Shown here: positions 8,505 to 16,678 of the stretch, piece after piece
Layout: each line of letters begins with the position of its first letter
How positions within the stretch are numbered: position 1 is the first letter of the stretch
From: Wenjunlia tyrosinilytica
Lineage (GTDB): Bacteria; Actinomycetota; Actinomycetes; Streptomycetales; Streptomycetaceae
Assembly (NCBI RefSeq): GCF_014646055.1
Contig: NZ_BMMS01000001.1
Coordinates: forward strand, 395,892-459,891
Reading direction: 5' to 3'
DNA length: 64,000 nucleotides
The notes under the pieces: model-generated
Told to the model about the DNA's origin: nothing
Databases searched by the model: none
What the model saw: only the letters and a program-made list of their open reading frames with translations
Made by a program: the position numbers and the translations under genes

Positions 8505-9872
8505 GTGACTGCGACGCAGCTGCTCGCGACCCCCCGCCCGCTCACTGTGCGGTCGTTCATAGTGCGCAGGCCGACGCTCATCGCTGCGGCTCTCTGCCTG
8601 CTGTCCCTCACGGCGTTCTGCCTTGCCCAGCACGCGGCTCATGTGTCCATGATCGACCTCATGGTGTACCGGGCCGAGGGCTGGACGGTCCGCGGCGGTC
8701 AGGACCTGTACGCGATGCGCGCCACGCACGCGGGGCTGCCGACCACCTACCCGCCTTTCGCCTCCTTGTTGTTCGTGCCCCTGACCTGGGTGGGCGTGGA
8801 CGCGATGCGCACCGCGGCGATAGTGGGCAATCTCGGCCTCCTCCTGGCGCTCGCCCATCTGTCCCTGCGGCTGACCGGGCGGCCACGGCGGCTGCCCCGC
8901 ACGGCCGCGGCCCTCGCCGTGACGGCGGTGGCGGTGTGGTGCGAGCCGGTGTGGACGACGCTGCGCTACGGCCAGATCAACCTCCTGGTCACGGTGCTGG
9001 TGCTGTGGGACCTCACCCGCCGCGCCGACCACCGCTGGGCGGGCGTGGGCATCGGTATCGCCGCGGGGATCAAGCTCACCCCCGCCCTCTTCGCGGTCTT
9101 CCTCGCCGTGGTGGGCGTGGCCCAGGCGTGGAGCAGGCTGCGCCGGCAGCGCGGTCGGCTGTGGAACCCCTGGCTGCGCCGGGCAGCTGTCGCCCTCGGC
9201 GCGTTCACCGGGACGGTCGCGCTCGCGGCGGGCGCGCTCCCCCGGGACTCGGTGCGCTTCTGGAGCGGCACGGTCTTCTCCACCAGCCGGGTGGGTCACA
9301 CCGAGGACACCGCCAACCAGTCCCTGCGCGGCATCCTCGCCCGGCTGCTGCACACCGGGAACCCCGGTCTGTGGTGGGTGGTGGCCGCCGCCGTGGCCGT
9401 CGCCCTGGGGCTGGCCGTCGCCGCCGCGGCGGCCATCGCCGGATCGAGCCTGCCGGGCGCCCCGGCGTGGGCCGCGGTGGCCTGCGCCACGACAGCCCTC
9501 CTGGTGAGCCCGGTCTCCTGGTCGCACCACTGGGTGTGGTGCGTACCGATGGTGCTTCTGCTCGGCTCGGAGGCTGCCGGTAGGCGCAGCCCGCTGTGGT
9601 GGACCGCCACCGTAGCCACCGCTCTGCTCTTCACCAGTTATCTCTTCTGGCTGGTGCCGCACGGTCCGGGGCGCCATGAGCTCTCCCAGGACGCGGGCGA
9701 GATGATGCTGTCCTCGCTGTACCCTCTGGCCGGCACGGCGGTCCTCTGCGTCGCGGGATTCCTCGCCGCACGGGCTCTGCACACTGGGTCGCCCCAACTA
9801 CCGGACCAGGTCTGGATCCCGGGCCCCGCCGGGCCGCTGTCCGACCGGCGCGTGCATGTGTATCGCCACTGA
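8505..9872 (+). CDS. GT87-family polyprenol-phosphate-mannose-dependent mannosyltransferase-like membrane protein
   Basis: I chose the GTG at 8505 because GGAG lies 9 nt upstream; longer frames begin at 8412 and 8490. The product is 455 residues with about ten hydrophobic segments. An acidic pair sits in the first external loop (MIDLMVYRAEG), followed by TTYPPFASLLFVPL, LRYGQINLLV, GIAAGIKLTPALF and the late VSPVSWSHHWVW. This is the pattern of GT-C family 87, whose members use polyprenyl-phosphate-mannose to add alpha-1,2-mannose to glycolipids or glycans outside the membrane. It is one of few plus-strand genes here and lies in the segment between the two tRNA-Ala copies. The acceptor is unknown. 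Confidence 0.8.
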   Translation: MTATQLLATPRPLTVRSFIVRRPTLIAAALCLLSLTAFCLAQHAAHVSMIDLMVYRAEGWTVRGGQDLYAMRATHAGLPTTYPPFASLLFVPLTWVGVDAMRTAAIVGNLGLLLALAHLSLRLTGRPRRLPRTAAALAVTAVAVWCEPVWTTLRYGQINLLVTVLVLWDLTRRADHRWAGVGIGIAAGIKLTPALFAVFLAVVGVAQAWSRLRRQRGRLWNPWLRRAAVALGAFTGTVALAAGALPRDSVRFWSGTVFSTSRVGHTEDTANQSLRGILARLLHTGNPGLWWVVAAAVAVALGLAVAAAAAIAGSSLPGAPAWAAVACATTALLVSPVSWSHHWVWCVPMVLLLGSEAAGRRSPLWWTATVATALLFTSYLFWLVPHGPGRHELSQDAGEMMLSSLYPLAGTAVLCVAGFLAARALHTGSPQLPDQVWIPGPAGPLSDRRVHVYRH

Positions 9873-9916
9873 GCACCGCGGGTGATAGGCCGCCACCCGC
9901 GTGCCCGCACTCCGGA

Positions 9917-10150
9917 TCATGTCTCGGGCACGGCGCCCGCCTCCCCTGAGGCGAGGTCCTCGCCGTCGTCCCCCTGCTGCGCCGCCGAGTCGGACTCGGG
10001 ATCGGCATCCATCAACCTACGTAACGCGAGCACCTGCTCCACGATGTCGGACAACGCCCAACCCCCGTGACTCCCCCACACGCCGCCGTCCGTAGTGCGG
10101 CGACTGCTCTTAGTGACTACGACGCTCAAGAAGAGCCGGAGGTTCCGCAT
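9917..10150 (-). CDS. Possible small protein, unknown
   Basis: 77 codons from the ATG at 10150, which has GGGAG 9 nt upstream; a longer frame starts at 10192. The sequence begins MRNLRLFLSVVVTKSSRR and contains WALSDIVEQVLALRRLMDADP, which looks like a real amphipathic helix, then a short acidic tail. No family recognised. It lies between the convergent GT87 gene and the MFS gene stop. It could be spurious, because GC-rich DNA yields many such frames. Confidence 0.4.
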   Translation of the reverse strand: MRNLRLFLSVVVTKSSRRTTDGGVWGSHGGWALSDIVEQVLALRRLMDADPESDSAAQQGDDGEDLASGEAGAVPET

Positions 10151-10207
10151 ATCCCGTCGCTCCCGATACGCCATACGCAGTGATGAACGCACGGCGGATG
10201 GGCGCTG

Positions 10208-11644
10208 TCAGGGCGCCGCTCGCCCACGCAGCAGCCTCAGCCCGAAGAGCGCGCCGACCGCGCTGGTAGCGGCCAGGGCCACGGCGGTGACCGCCATGGA
10301 GTCACTGGAGCGGCTGAGGAACACGGTGCCGAAGGCGGCCACGCCCAGGACCACACCCAGTTGGGTGACGGTCGTGAGCAGGCCGGTGGCGTCGGCCGCG
10401 TCCTGGGGCCGCACCTTGGCCAGGGCGAGGGCCAGCACCGGCCCGACCGTGCCACCGAGGCCGACGCCCGCCCCGCCGAGCAGAACGGGCAGGACCGCGC
10501 CCCCGCCACCGTCGTCTCGGACGACCAGGGCCACACCGCCGAAGGAAGCCGCGGCCGCCACGAAGCCCAGGGTGCCCAGCCATGGATGGAGGCGTTCGGG
10601 GAGCCGCCGCCAGTACAGCGCCACCAGTCCGAATCCGACGGCGGTGGGGAGGAAGGTGAGGCCGGTGGCGAGCGCGCTGCGGCCGATCACCGACTCCAGA
10701 TGGAGCGCCACCGCGAACAGCAGTCCGGCGTTGACGGTCATCGCCAGGAAGATGCCGAACGACGCCGCCCCCATCGTGGGCGCCCTCAGCACCCTGCCCG
10801 GGACCAGCGGCGCTCCTCCCCGCCGGGCCTCGCGACGCTCGACGGCGGCGAACACCGCGAAGGCCACGGGACTCAGGGCCAGGCACACCCATACCCACAG
10901 CGGCCATCCCTGCTCACGTCCGAGAACGAGCGGCACCACGAGGAGGGTGACCGCCGCCCCCAGCGCCAGCAGTCCGGGCAGGTCGAGGCGGTGGGACACC
11001 TCGGCACCCGAACCCCGGTCACGCGGCAGCATCCGCGCCCCCACGACGAGCAGGGCGGCCCCGAGAGGCACATTGACCAGGAACACCGGCCGCCACCCCG
11101 TGCCGAACAGGTCCGCCGTGACCAGCGCGCCTCCCGCCACTTGGCCGACCGCGGCTCCGGAGGCCATCACCGCCGAGTAGACGCTGAGGGCGCGCAGCCT
11201 TGCCTGGCCCGTGAAGGTGCGCTGGATCAGGCTCAGCACCTGCGGGATCATCCCCGCGGCGCCCACGCCCTGGACCATGCGGAAGCCGATGAGCTGATAC
11301 GCGCTCCGGCCGAGACCGCAGGCGAGGGATGCGGCGGTGAAGACGGCGAGCCCGGCGAGGAAGACCCTGCGGTGGCCGAGGAGCGCGCCGAGCCGGGCAC
11401 CGGTGATCAACAGGACCGCGTACGTGATGGTGTAACCGGCGACGATGAGTTGGAGCTGGGCCCCCGAGGGGTGCAGGTCCGCCCGCAGGTCGGGGACGGC
11501 GACGTTGAAGATGAAGGCGTCGAGCAGGGCCATGAACTGCCCGGCCAGCACGACGAACAGCAGCCACCCGGAGCGCGGCGGGACAACGCCCTCCGTCCCC
11601 GCCCCCGCGTCGGCGGGCGTACTCACCGCAGCGCTGTCGACCAT
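10208..11644 (-). CDS. MFS drug/metabolite exporter, DHA2 (EmrB/QacA) type
   Basis: The ATG at 11644 (GAAGG just upstream) gives 478 residues; the frame extends to 11710 but that adds only Pro/Ser-rich sequence. It has many membrane segments, about 12-14. Helix 1 carries the DHA2 hallmark FMALLDAFIFNVAVPDL. The helix 2-3 loop is GARLGALLGHRRVFLAG, and helix 5 motif C is represented by SGAAVGQVAGGALV. Such transporters use proton motive force to export drugs or metabolites. No TetR regulator is adjacent. It sits within the tRNA-Ala-bracketed segment, and the direct repeats around 11744-11825 fall in its upstream region. Confidence 0.88.
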   Translation of the reverse strand: MVDSAAVSTPADAGAGTEGVVPPRSGWLLFVVLAGQFMALLDAFIFNVAVPDLRADLHPSGAQLQLIVAGYTITYAVLLITGARLGALLGHRRVFLAGLAVFTAASLACGLGRSAYQLIGFRMVQGVGAAGMIPQVLSLIQRTFTGQARLRALSVYSAVMASGAAVGQVAGGALVTADLFGTGWRPVFLVNVPLGAALLVVGARMLPRDRGSGAEVSHRLDLPGLLALGAAVTLLVVPLVLGREQGWPLWVWVCLALSPVAFAVFAAVERREARRGGAPLVPGRVLRAPTMGAASFGIFLAMTVNAGLLFAVALHLESVIGRSALATGLTFLPTAVGFGLVALYWRRLPERLHPWLGTLGFVAAAASFGGVALVVRDDGGGGAVLPVLLGGAGVGLGGTVGPVLALALAKVRPQDAADATGLLTTVTQLGVVLGVAAFGTVFLSRSSDSMAVTAVALAATSAVGALFGLRLLRGRAAP

Positions 11645-11743
11645 GACGCCTTCCGGGGTACCAGCGCCATCTGGACCCCGACTGGAGCGAGCACCTGGAC
11701 GCGCGGACACGGGCGCAGACGCAGGCTACACGGAGACCAGCCC

Positions 11744-11825
11744 ACGCCCCACCCCACGGACACGAGCTCACCTCAGGCGCGGGTCCACACAGGCGACGAG
11801 CACACGCCCCACCCCACGAACACGG
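11744..11825. repeat. Two direct repeats 60 bp apart upstream of the MFS gene
   Basis: ACGCCCCACCCCACG followed by (G/A)ACACG occurs at 11744 and again at 11804. The second copy leads into ACTGGCCC and then the 103-bp array, matching the border of the array at copy 1. Confidence 0.6.
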
Positions 11826-11850
11826 ACTGGCCCAACCTGGCGGGCGGGGG

Positions 11851-12258
11851 TGCGGGTGGCGGAGCCCCCGCACCGCGCGGCGAAGCCGCGCAGAAACGAC
11901 GAGGAAGCCCTGTCTGCGCCTTCCGCAGACAGGGTTCGCCTGGGCAAAGGGGGTGCGGGTGGCGGAGCCCCCGCACCGCGCGGCGAAGCCGCGCAGAAAC
12001 GACGAGGAAGCCCTGTCTGCGCCTTCCGCAGACAGGGTTCGCCTGGGCAAAGGGGGTGCGGGTGGCGGAGCCCCCGCACCGCGCGGCGAAGCCGCGCAGA
12101 AACGACGAGGAAGCCCTGTCTGCGCCTTCCGCAGACAGGGTTCGCCTGGGCAAAGGGGGTGCGGGTGGCGGAGCCCCCGCACCGCGCGGCGAAGCCGCGC
12201 AGAAACGACGAGGAAGCCCTGTCTGCGCCTTCCGCAGACAGGGCTTCCCGCTTCCGAG
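11851..12258. repeat. Near-perfect 103-bp tandem repeat array next to tRNA-Ala copy 2
   Basis: Units begin TGCGGGTGGCGGAG at 11851, 11954, 12057 and 12160, exactly 103 bp apart and apparently identical apart from the last unit's right end. Each holds three inverted repeats: TGCGGG/CCCGCA; GCGCGGC-GAA-GCCGCGC; and CCCTGTCTGCG-CCTTC-CGCAGACAGGG. The third is the tRNA terminator stem, so the array looks like amplified tRNA 3' flank. The 11645-12258 gap contains no gene; frames translate to the repeated peptide VRVAEPPHRAAKPRRND and are spurious. Confidence 0.93.
12212..12248 (-). terminator. Terminator of tRNA-Ala copy 2
   Basis: A 16-bp stem GGAAGCCCTGTCTGCG / CGCAGACAGGGCTTCC with a 5-nt loop just after the tRNA on the minus strand. 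In the three upstream array units the outer arm no longer pairs fully (CAGGGTTCGCC), so only this copy forms the full stem. Confidence 0.75.
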
Positions 12259-12331
12259 TGGAGCTAAGGGGATTTGAACCCCTGACCCCTTGCATGCCAT
12301 GCAAGTGCTCTACCAGCTGAGCTATAGCCCC
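12259..12331 (-). tRNA. tRNA-Ala(GGC), copy 2
   Basis: 73 nt, identical to the tRNA at 8267-8339 (anticodon GGC, CCA not encoded). The 3' flank is shared with copy 1, while the 5' flank diverges right after the first base of the tRNA. Confidence 0.97.
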
Positions 12332-12443
12332 GCCGTTCCGGCGCCTGCGCCGTGAACGGAAGAAAGCTTAGCGGGTCACCGGCTGAAGCACGAAATCCGT
12401 GCTCAGGACGGATTCCGGCCCTCCCGGCCGCACGCGTCGACCC

Positions 12444-12488
12444 CCGGTCGCTGCCTCGCCGCCGGTCGCTGCCTCGCCGCCGGTCGCC
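12444..12488. repeat. 18-bp direct repeat, about 2.3 copies
   Basis: CCGGTCGCTGCCTCGCCG at 12444-12461 and 12462-12479, with a partial third copy from 12480 that reaches the stop of the phosphatase gene. Nothing else is seen between the tRNA and that stop. Confidence 0.75.
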
Positions 12489-12490
12489 CG

Positions 12491-13144
12491 TCAGTCGTCG
12501 TCCCCGAGGACCGGCTCGGGCAGCGTGCCCGCGTTGTGCTCCATCAGACGCCAGCCGCGGGCGCCCTCCCCGAGCACGGACCAACAGCAGTTGGACAGAC
12601 CGCCCAACGACTCCCACGTGTGCGGCGCCAGCCCCAGCAGGCGTCCGATCGTTACCCGGATGGCGCCGCCGTGGCTGGCCACGACCAGCGTGCCGCCGTC
12701 CGGCAGTGCATCGGCGGCGGCGAGTACCACGGGTGCAGCCCGGTCCGCGACCTCGGTCTCCAGCTCACCGCCGCCGCGCCGCACCGGCTCGCCGCGCTTC
12801 CAGGCGGCGTACTGCTCGCCGTACTTCTCCTGGATCTCGTCGCCGGTCAGCCCCTGCCAGACACCGGCGTAGGTCTCCCGCAGTGCCTCGTGGTGCCTGA
12901 CCTCCAGGCCGGTGATCGAGACGAGCTCGTCGGCGGTGGCCGCAGCGCGCTTGAGGTCCGAGGAGACGATCGCGTCCGGGCGCAGTGCGGCGAGCAGACG
13001 GGCGGATCGGCGTGCCTGGGCGATGCCCGTCTCGGTGAGCGGGATGTCGGTGCTGCCCTGGAAGCGCCGTTCCAGGTTCCACGCCGTCTGCCCGTGCCGC
13101 CACAGGACGATCTTGCGTCCGCGGACCCTGGCCTGCCCGTTCAG
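12491..13144 (-). CDS. Histidine phosphatase superfamily (phosphoglycerate-mutase-like) protein, probable CTG start
   Basis: A 217-residue frame has the catalytic RHG motif at the N-terminus (KIVLWRHGQTAWN, about residues 11-23), the second Arg region SSDLKRAAATA, the GVWQGLTGDEI acidic loop and the C-terminal catalytic His in VVASHGGAIR. The frame has no ATG, GTG or TTG before the RHG motif. A CTG at 13144, spaced 7 nt from GGAG, overlaps the rsfS stop as CTGA, the position where relatives would be expected to have GTGA or ATGA. Any later start would delete the catalytic His, so CTG initiation (or a sequence error) is the best reading. The substrate is unknown. Confidence 0.85.
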   Translation of the reverse strand: MNGQARVRGRKIVLWRHGQTAWNLERRFQGSTDIPLTETGIAQARRSARLLAALRPDAIVSSDLKRAAATADELVSITGLEVRHHEALRETYAGVWQGLTGDEIQEKYGEQYAAWKRGEPVRRGGGELETEVADRAAPVVLAAADALPDGGTLVVASHGGAIRVTIGRLLGLAPHTWESLGGLSNCCWSVLGEGARGWRLMEHNAGTLPEPVLGDDD

Positions 13145-13617
13145 CGCCGGTCTCCGTCCTGACCGTGGAAGCCGCCGATGCGGTCGGCGTCACTGAGGTC
13201 GTCATCGGCGGCTTGGGCCTCGGCGTGCTCGGCGGCCTTGCCGCGCGTCTTCACGGCGTCCTCGGGCAGGTCCAGCTCCGGGCAGTCCTTCCACAGCCGC
13301 TCCAGGGCGTAGAAGACACGCTCCTCGGAGTGCTGCACATGCACCACGACGTCGATGTAGTCGAGCAGCACCCAGCGGCCGTCCCGCTCGCCCTCGCGGC
13401 GCACCGGCTTGGCCTGGCACTCCTTGAGCAACCGCTCCTCGACCTCGTCGACGATCGATTTCACCATCCGGTCGTTGGGCGCGGAGGCCAGAACGAAGGC
13501 GTCGGTGATGGCGAGGACGTCGCTGACGTCGTAGGCGATGATGTCGTGGGCGAGCTTGTCGGCTGCCGCCTGGGCGGCGGCGTTGACGAGTTCGACTGCG
13601 TGGTCGGTTGCGGTCAC
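13141..13617 (-). CDS. rsfS: Ribosomal silencing factor RsfS
   Basis: 158 residues from a GTG. It matches the RsfS/Iojap family: AAADKLAHDIIAYDVSDV, ITDAFVLASAPNDRMVKSIVDEVEERL, and DGRWVLLDYIDVVVHVQHSEERVFYALERLW. RsfS binds ribosomal protein L14 and blocks joining of the 30S and 50S subunits when nutrients are scarce. A ~40-residue acidic tail extends beyond the core. It is in the usual actinobacterial neighbourhood downstream of nadD and a LytR-type gene, and overlaps the phosphatase start. Confidence 0.96.
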   Translation of the reverse strand: MTATDHAVELVNAAAQAAADKLAHDIIAYDVSDVLAITDAFVLASAPNDRMVKSIVDEVEERLLKECQAKPVRREGERDGRWVLLDYIDVVVHVQHSEERVFYALERLWKDCPELDLPEDAVKTRGKAAEHAEAQAADDDLSDADRIGGFHGQDGDRR

Positions 13618-13713
13618 AGTTGAGCTTTCGGGTTCGGGAACGGGCTACACGCTCCAGGATGTCATGTCCTGCCGATGCCCCCGTCCCACTTTTCCCGCCC
13701 GTGCCCTTTCCCC

Positions 13714-13865
13714 GTCCGGGCCGTTTCCCCCGTCCGGGCCGGAACTGGTTCCCCCCGCCCGGGCCGGAACAGGTTCCCCTCCGGGCCGGAACAGGCTCCC
13801 CCCTCCGGGCCGGAACAGGTTCCGCTGTCCGGGCCGGAACGGGTTCCCCCGCCCGGCCCGTCTCC
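13714..13865. repeat. ~24-bp GC-rich tandem repeat between rsfS and the LCP gene
   Basis: About five to six units of TCCGGGCCGGAACNGGTTCC type begin near 13714, 13732, 13757, 13779, 13803 and 13828, at 18-25-bp spacing. GGAACNGGTTCC inside the unit is palindromic, so each copy can form a small hairpin. It occupies most of the 257-nt gap directly upstream of rsfS. Confidence 0.85.
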
Positions 13866-13874
13866 GGCCCCGCC

Positions 13875-15785
13875 TCAGCCCTTGTAGTCCTGGCCGAGGA
13901 CCACGGCGACGTCGGCGTTCTGCGAGCCGGACGCCTTCTTCACCGCCGTCTTCGGCAGCCCCAGGGTCTGGGCGACCTCCTTGGCCGTGTCCGCCTGGAG
14001 GTCGTTGGCGTAGGTCACCGCGGACTTCGCGACCGGCGTGGAGGCCTTGCCCGCCGAGGTGTAGGTGTAGCCGGCGTTGATCAGCGTCACCTGCGCATTG
14101 CCCGAGGCCGTGGAGGTGCCGGTGGCGTCCTTGACGCTCACCCGCGGAGTCGCCTTGGGGTCGGCGTTCTTCACCGTGCCGCCGAGCACATCCTTGACCA
14201 GGCCGTTGTTCGTCGCGTCGGTCAGCGTCCCGTCCGCCGCGACGGGCAGCGGCACCGTCTTGTACTGCCCCGTCTTGGCGTCCTCGGCCAGGGGCGCCAG
14301 CGACGCTCCGAGCTCGTTCTCGGGCAGTGAGGGGTCGGCGACGGAGCCCAGGTTCTTGACCGTCTCGGTGGCGGCGGACGCTTCGCTCGGCATCTGCTTC
14401 AGTACCGACTGCATCACCTGGCCGAACCGGGCTAGCTGCTTGTCCGCGGCCTCGCCGGGCGCGTGGTAGGTGGCGTAGGCGACGGCGCCGACACCGTTGA
14501 GCCGCTGCTGGGGACCCTTCTTGACCAGTGTCTTCGCCTTGTTCTTGCCCGTTCCCTTCACCTCGGAGTCGGTGTCGACGGTGATACCGCCGACCGACTC
14601 GACGAGGAGTTCGAGGAATGGGGTGTCGAGGCGCCAGGTGCCCTTGATCTCGGCGCCGAGCAGCGTGGACAGCGCGTCACGCGTGGGACCCATTCCGGCC
14701 TGGTCCACGGACTTGCCGAGCGTGGTGGAGCCCGCGTCGTCGGTGCTGACGGCGAGGGAGTTCGGCACGAGCACGGCGGTGCCCTTGCCGGTGGTCCTGT
14801 TGTCGACCAGCAGGGCCGTGGAGCTGCGGTCGGCGTCGAGTTCCTTGAGGTGCACGACTATGAGGTCGCGTTTTTGCCCTGCTCCGGCGGCGGCGGCGTT
14901 CTTGGCGCCCCCGAACGGCAGCTCGCCGCGCCACCACAGGTAGCCGACGCCGCCCGCGAGGGCGACGACCAGGACGAGGCCGAGGGAGACGACCCGGTTG
15001 CGCAGTACGCGCTTGCGCTCGTCGCGGCGCTCGCTGCGGGTCTCGGCGAACTTGAGCCAGTCGATGACCTCCTCGTCCTCCTCGTCGTCGACGAAGGAGA
15101 ACTGCTCGGTCCGGTAGTCCGTCCTGGCCGAACCCTGGCCCGGGGACGCGTCGTCGTCACCGTCGGGATCCGGGGTGCGCAGCTCGGCGAGCTCGGCGTA
15201 GGGGTCCTGGACGGACTGCCTCGGCGGCGCGGCGGGGGCCGCGGCGGGGGCTTCCTGCTGTGCGTAGCCGTCCTGGGGATACGCCGGGTACGGGCCGGTC
15301 TCATAGCCGGTGTCGTAGCCGCCGTCATAACTCTCGCCGTAGCTGGTGGTCTGCTGCTGCGGGATGTACGGCTCGGCGTAGCCGGTGCTCTGCTGCTGCG
15401 CCGAGTAGGGGTCGTAGCCGTGGCCCTGCTGGTACTGGCCGCCGCCGTAGGGGTCGGTGTACTGGTCGCCGGCGCCCGGCTGCTGGTATTGCCCGTACTG
15501 GCCGGTGCCGTCGTACTGGCTGCCCTGGGTGTACTGGTCGCCCTGCGGGTACTGGCTGCTCTCGGGGTACTGGCTGCCTTGCGGGTACTGACTGCCCTGG
15601 GGGTACTGATTGCCGTACTGGTCGTACTGGTCGTGCTGAGCGTGGTTCTGGCCCTGACCGTACTGGGCGGTGTAGTCGGCCTGGTCCGCGTAGTCTCCCT
15701 GCTCGCCGCCGTACGGGGCGTCGGGGCGCGGCTCACGTCGGGGTTCTCCCGCGGCGTCGCGCCACGGGGAGTTTGCGTCGGTCAC
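13875..15785 (-). CDS. LytR-CpsA-Psr (LCP) family cell-envelope protein with LytR C-terminal domain
   Basis: 636 residues from a GTG with AGGGG 4 nt upstream. Residues 1-~210 are low-complexity, rich in Gln, Tyr and Gly, with tandem hexads such as QYPQGS. An acidic stretch follows (VDDEEDEEVIDW), then one membrane helix at about 263-283 (VVSLGLVLVVALAGGVGYLWW). The external part has LCP-like features (TALLVDNRTTG, GGITVDTDSEV, RLNGVGAVAYATYHAPGEA) and ends in a LytR_C domain (INAGYTYTSAGKAS to VVLGQDYKG). LCP enzymes attach wall polymers to peptidoglycan. The strict Arg/Asp signature of classical LCP ligases is weak here, so a non-catalytic role is possible. It starts 27 nt after nadD ends. 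Confidence 0.82.
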   Translation of the reverse strand: MTDANSPWRDAAGEPRREPRPDAPYGGEQGDYADQADYTAQYGQGQNHAQHDQYDQYGNQYPQGSQYPQGSQYPESSQYPQGDQYTQGSQYDGTGQYGQYQQPGAGDQYTDPYGGGQYQQGHGYDPYSAQQQSTGYAEPYIPQQQTTSYGESYDGGYDTGYETGPYPAYPQDGYAQQEAPAAAPAAPPRQSVQDPYAELAELRTPDPDGDDDASPGQGSARTDYRTEQFSFVDDEEDEEVIDWLKFAETRSERRDERKRVLRNRVVSLGLVLVVALAGGVGYLWWRGELPFGGAKNAAAAGAGQKRDLIVVHLKELDADRSSTALLVDNRTTGKGTAVLVPNSLAVSTDDAGSTTLGKSVDQAGMGPTRDALSTLLGAEIKGTWRLDTPFLELLVESVGGITVDTDSEVKGTGKNKAKTLVKKGPQQRLNGVGAVAYATYHAPGEAADKQLARFGQVMQSVLKQMPSEASAATETVKNLGSVADPSLPENELGASLAPLAEDAKTGQYKTVPLPVAADGTLTDATNNGLVKDVLGGTVKNADPKATPRVSVKDATGTSTASGNAQVTLINAGYTYTSAGKASTPVAKSAVTYANDLQADTAKEVAQTLGLPKTAVKKASGSQNADVAVVLGQDYKG

Positions 15786-15812
15786 AGCGCCCCTTCGGTC
15801 GTCCGCAGCACG

Positions 15813-16403
15813 CTATCCGGTCTCCCGGTAGAGCGCCCTCTTGCTGATGTACTGCACAACCCCGTCGGGCACCAGGTACCAGACCGGTTCTCCCTTCGCC
15901 ACGCGCTCGCGGCATCCGGTCGAGGAGATCGCCAGAGCGGGCACCTCCACGAGTGAGACACCGCCTTCCGGAAAACCCGGGTCCGACAGAGTGTGCCCCG
16001 GACGGGTGACCCCGATGAAATGCGCGAGGTCGAAGAGGTCCTTGTGGTTGCGCCAGGAGATGATCTGCGACAGCGCGTCGGCGCCGGTGATGAAGAAGAG
16101 GTCGGCGTCGCCGTGCTCGGCCCGCAGATCACGCAGCGTGTCTATGGTGTACGTCGGCCCGCCGCGGTCGATGTCGATGCGGCTGACCGAGAACTGCGGG
16201 TTGGACGCCGTGGCGATCACGGTCATGAGGTAGCGGTCCTCGGCCGGCGAGACCACGCGGTCGCTCTTCTGCCACGGCTGGCCGGTCGGCACGAAGACCA
16301 CCTCGTCGAGGTGGAACAGGCTCGCGACCTCACTGGCCGCCACGAGGTGGCCGTGGTGGATGGGGTCGAACGTTCCGCCCATCACCCCGAGTCGCTTGGT
16401 CAT
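15813..16403 (-). CDS. nadD: Nicotinate-mononucleotide adenylyltransferase
   Basis: The ATG at 16403 (GGGAG upstream) gives 196 residues; the frame is open to 16487 but family homology starts at [17 protein letters not shown]. That stretch contains the nucleotidyltransferase (T/H)xGH motif. Further features are [29 protein letters not shown] and the C-terminal [10 protein letters not shown]. It joins NaMN and ATP to form NaAD in NAD synthesis. It is probably co-transcribed with the LCP gene and rsfS. Confidence 0.96.
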   Translation of the reverse strand: MTKRLGVMGGTFDPIHHGHLVAASEVASLFHLDEVVFVPTGQPWQKSDRVVSPAEDRYLMTVIATASNPQFSVSRIDIDRGGPTYTIDTLRDLRAEHGDADLFFITGADALSQIISWRNHKDLFDLAHFIGVTRPGHTLSDPGFPEGGVSLVEVPALAISSTGCRERVAKGEPVWYLVPDGVVQYISKRALYRETG

Positions 16404-16422
16404 GACGCCCAGGCTCCCGCGG

Positions 16423-16569
16423 TCAGCGGTCGCGGTTGAAGCGCGTGGTGATCCAGAGCAGCAGGAGCAGGGCCCCCAGGGCACCACCGCCCGTCAGGTA
16501 CGGGCTGAGGCTGGCGTGGCCGTGCTCGCTCGCCTCGGCGAGCCGGGTGAGCGCGTGGTGTGCAGTCAT
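16423..16569 (-). CDS. 48-residue single-span membrane protein
   Basis: The ATG at 16569 has GAGGG 9 nt upstream; a longer frame to 16638 is less likely. The product is [19 protein letters not shown], a short linker, one membrane helix ([15 protein letters not shown]), and a basic end RFNRDR. It ends 19 nt before nadD on the same strand, so it may be co-transcribed. The His/Ala-rich N-terminus and positive C-terminus suggest N-out topology. No known family. Confidence 0.65.
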   Translation of the reverse strand: MTAHHALTRLAEASEHGHASLSPYLTGGGALGALLLLLWITTRFNRDR

Positions 16570-16678
16570 CGTGGCGGGCCCTCGGTCTGTCAGTGGATCC
16601 GGACGTGGGTGTGGCCCATGGTACGGGCGGGACGGCAAGGAACCTCACGCAGGCTCCGCGCGTCCTTGTATCCAGTGC

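Noticed and set aside
11851-12258. Possible CRISPR array
   Set aside because: Units are identical throughout with no unique spacers, and no cas genes are near.
8340-12258. Classical tRNA-integrated mobile element
   Set aside because: No integrase, excisionase or replication gene is present, and the duplicated tRNA is complete in both copies.
11445-12320. Plus-strand frames across the 103-bp array
   Set aside because: They translate to an identical repeated peptide because the array is tandem, and they run into a tRNA; no gene signal.
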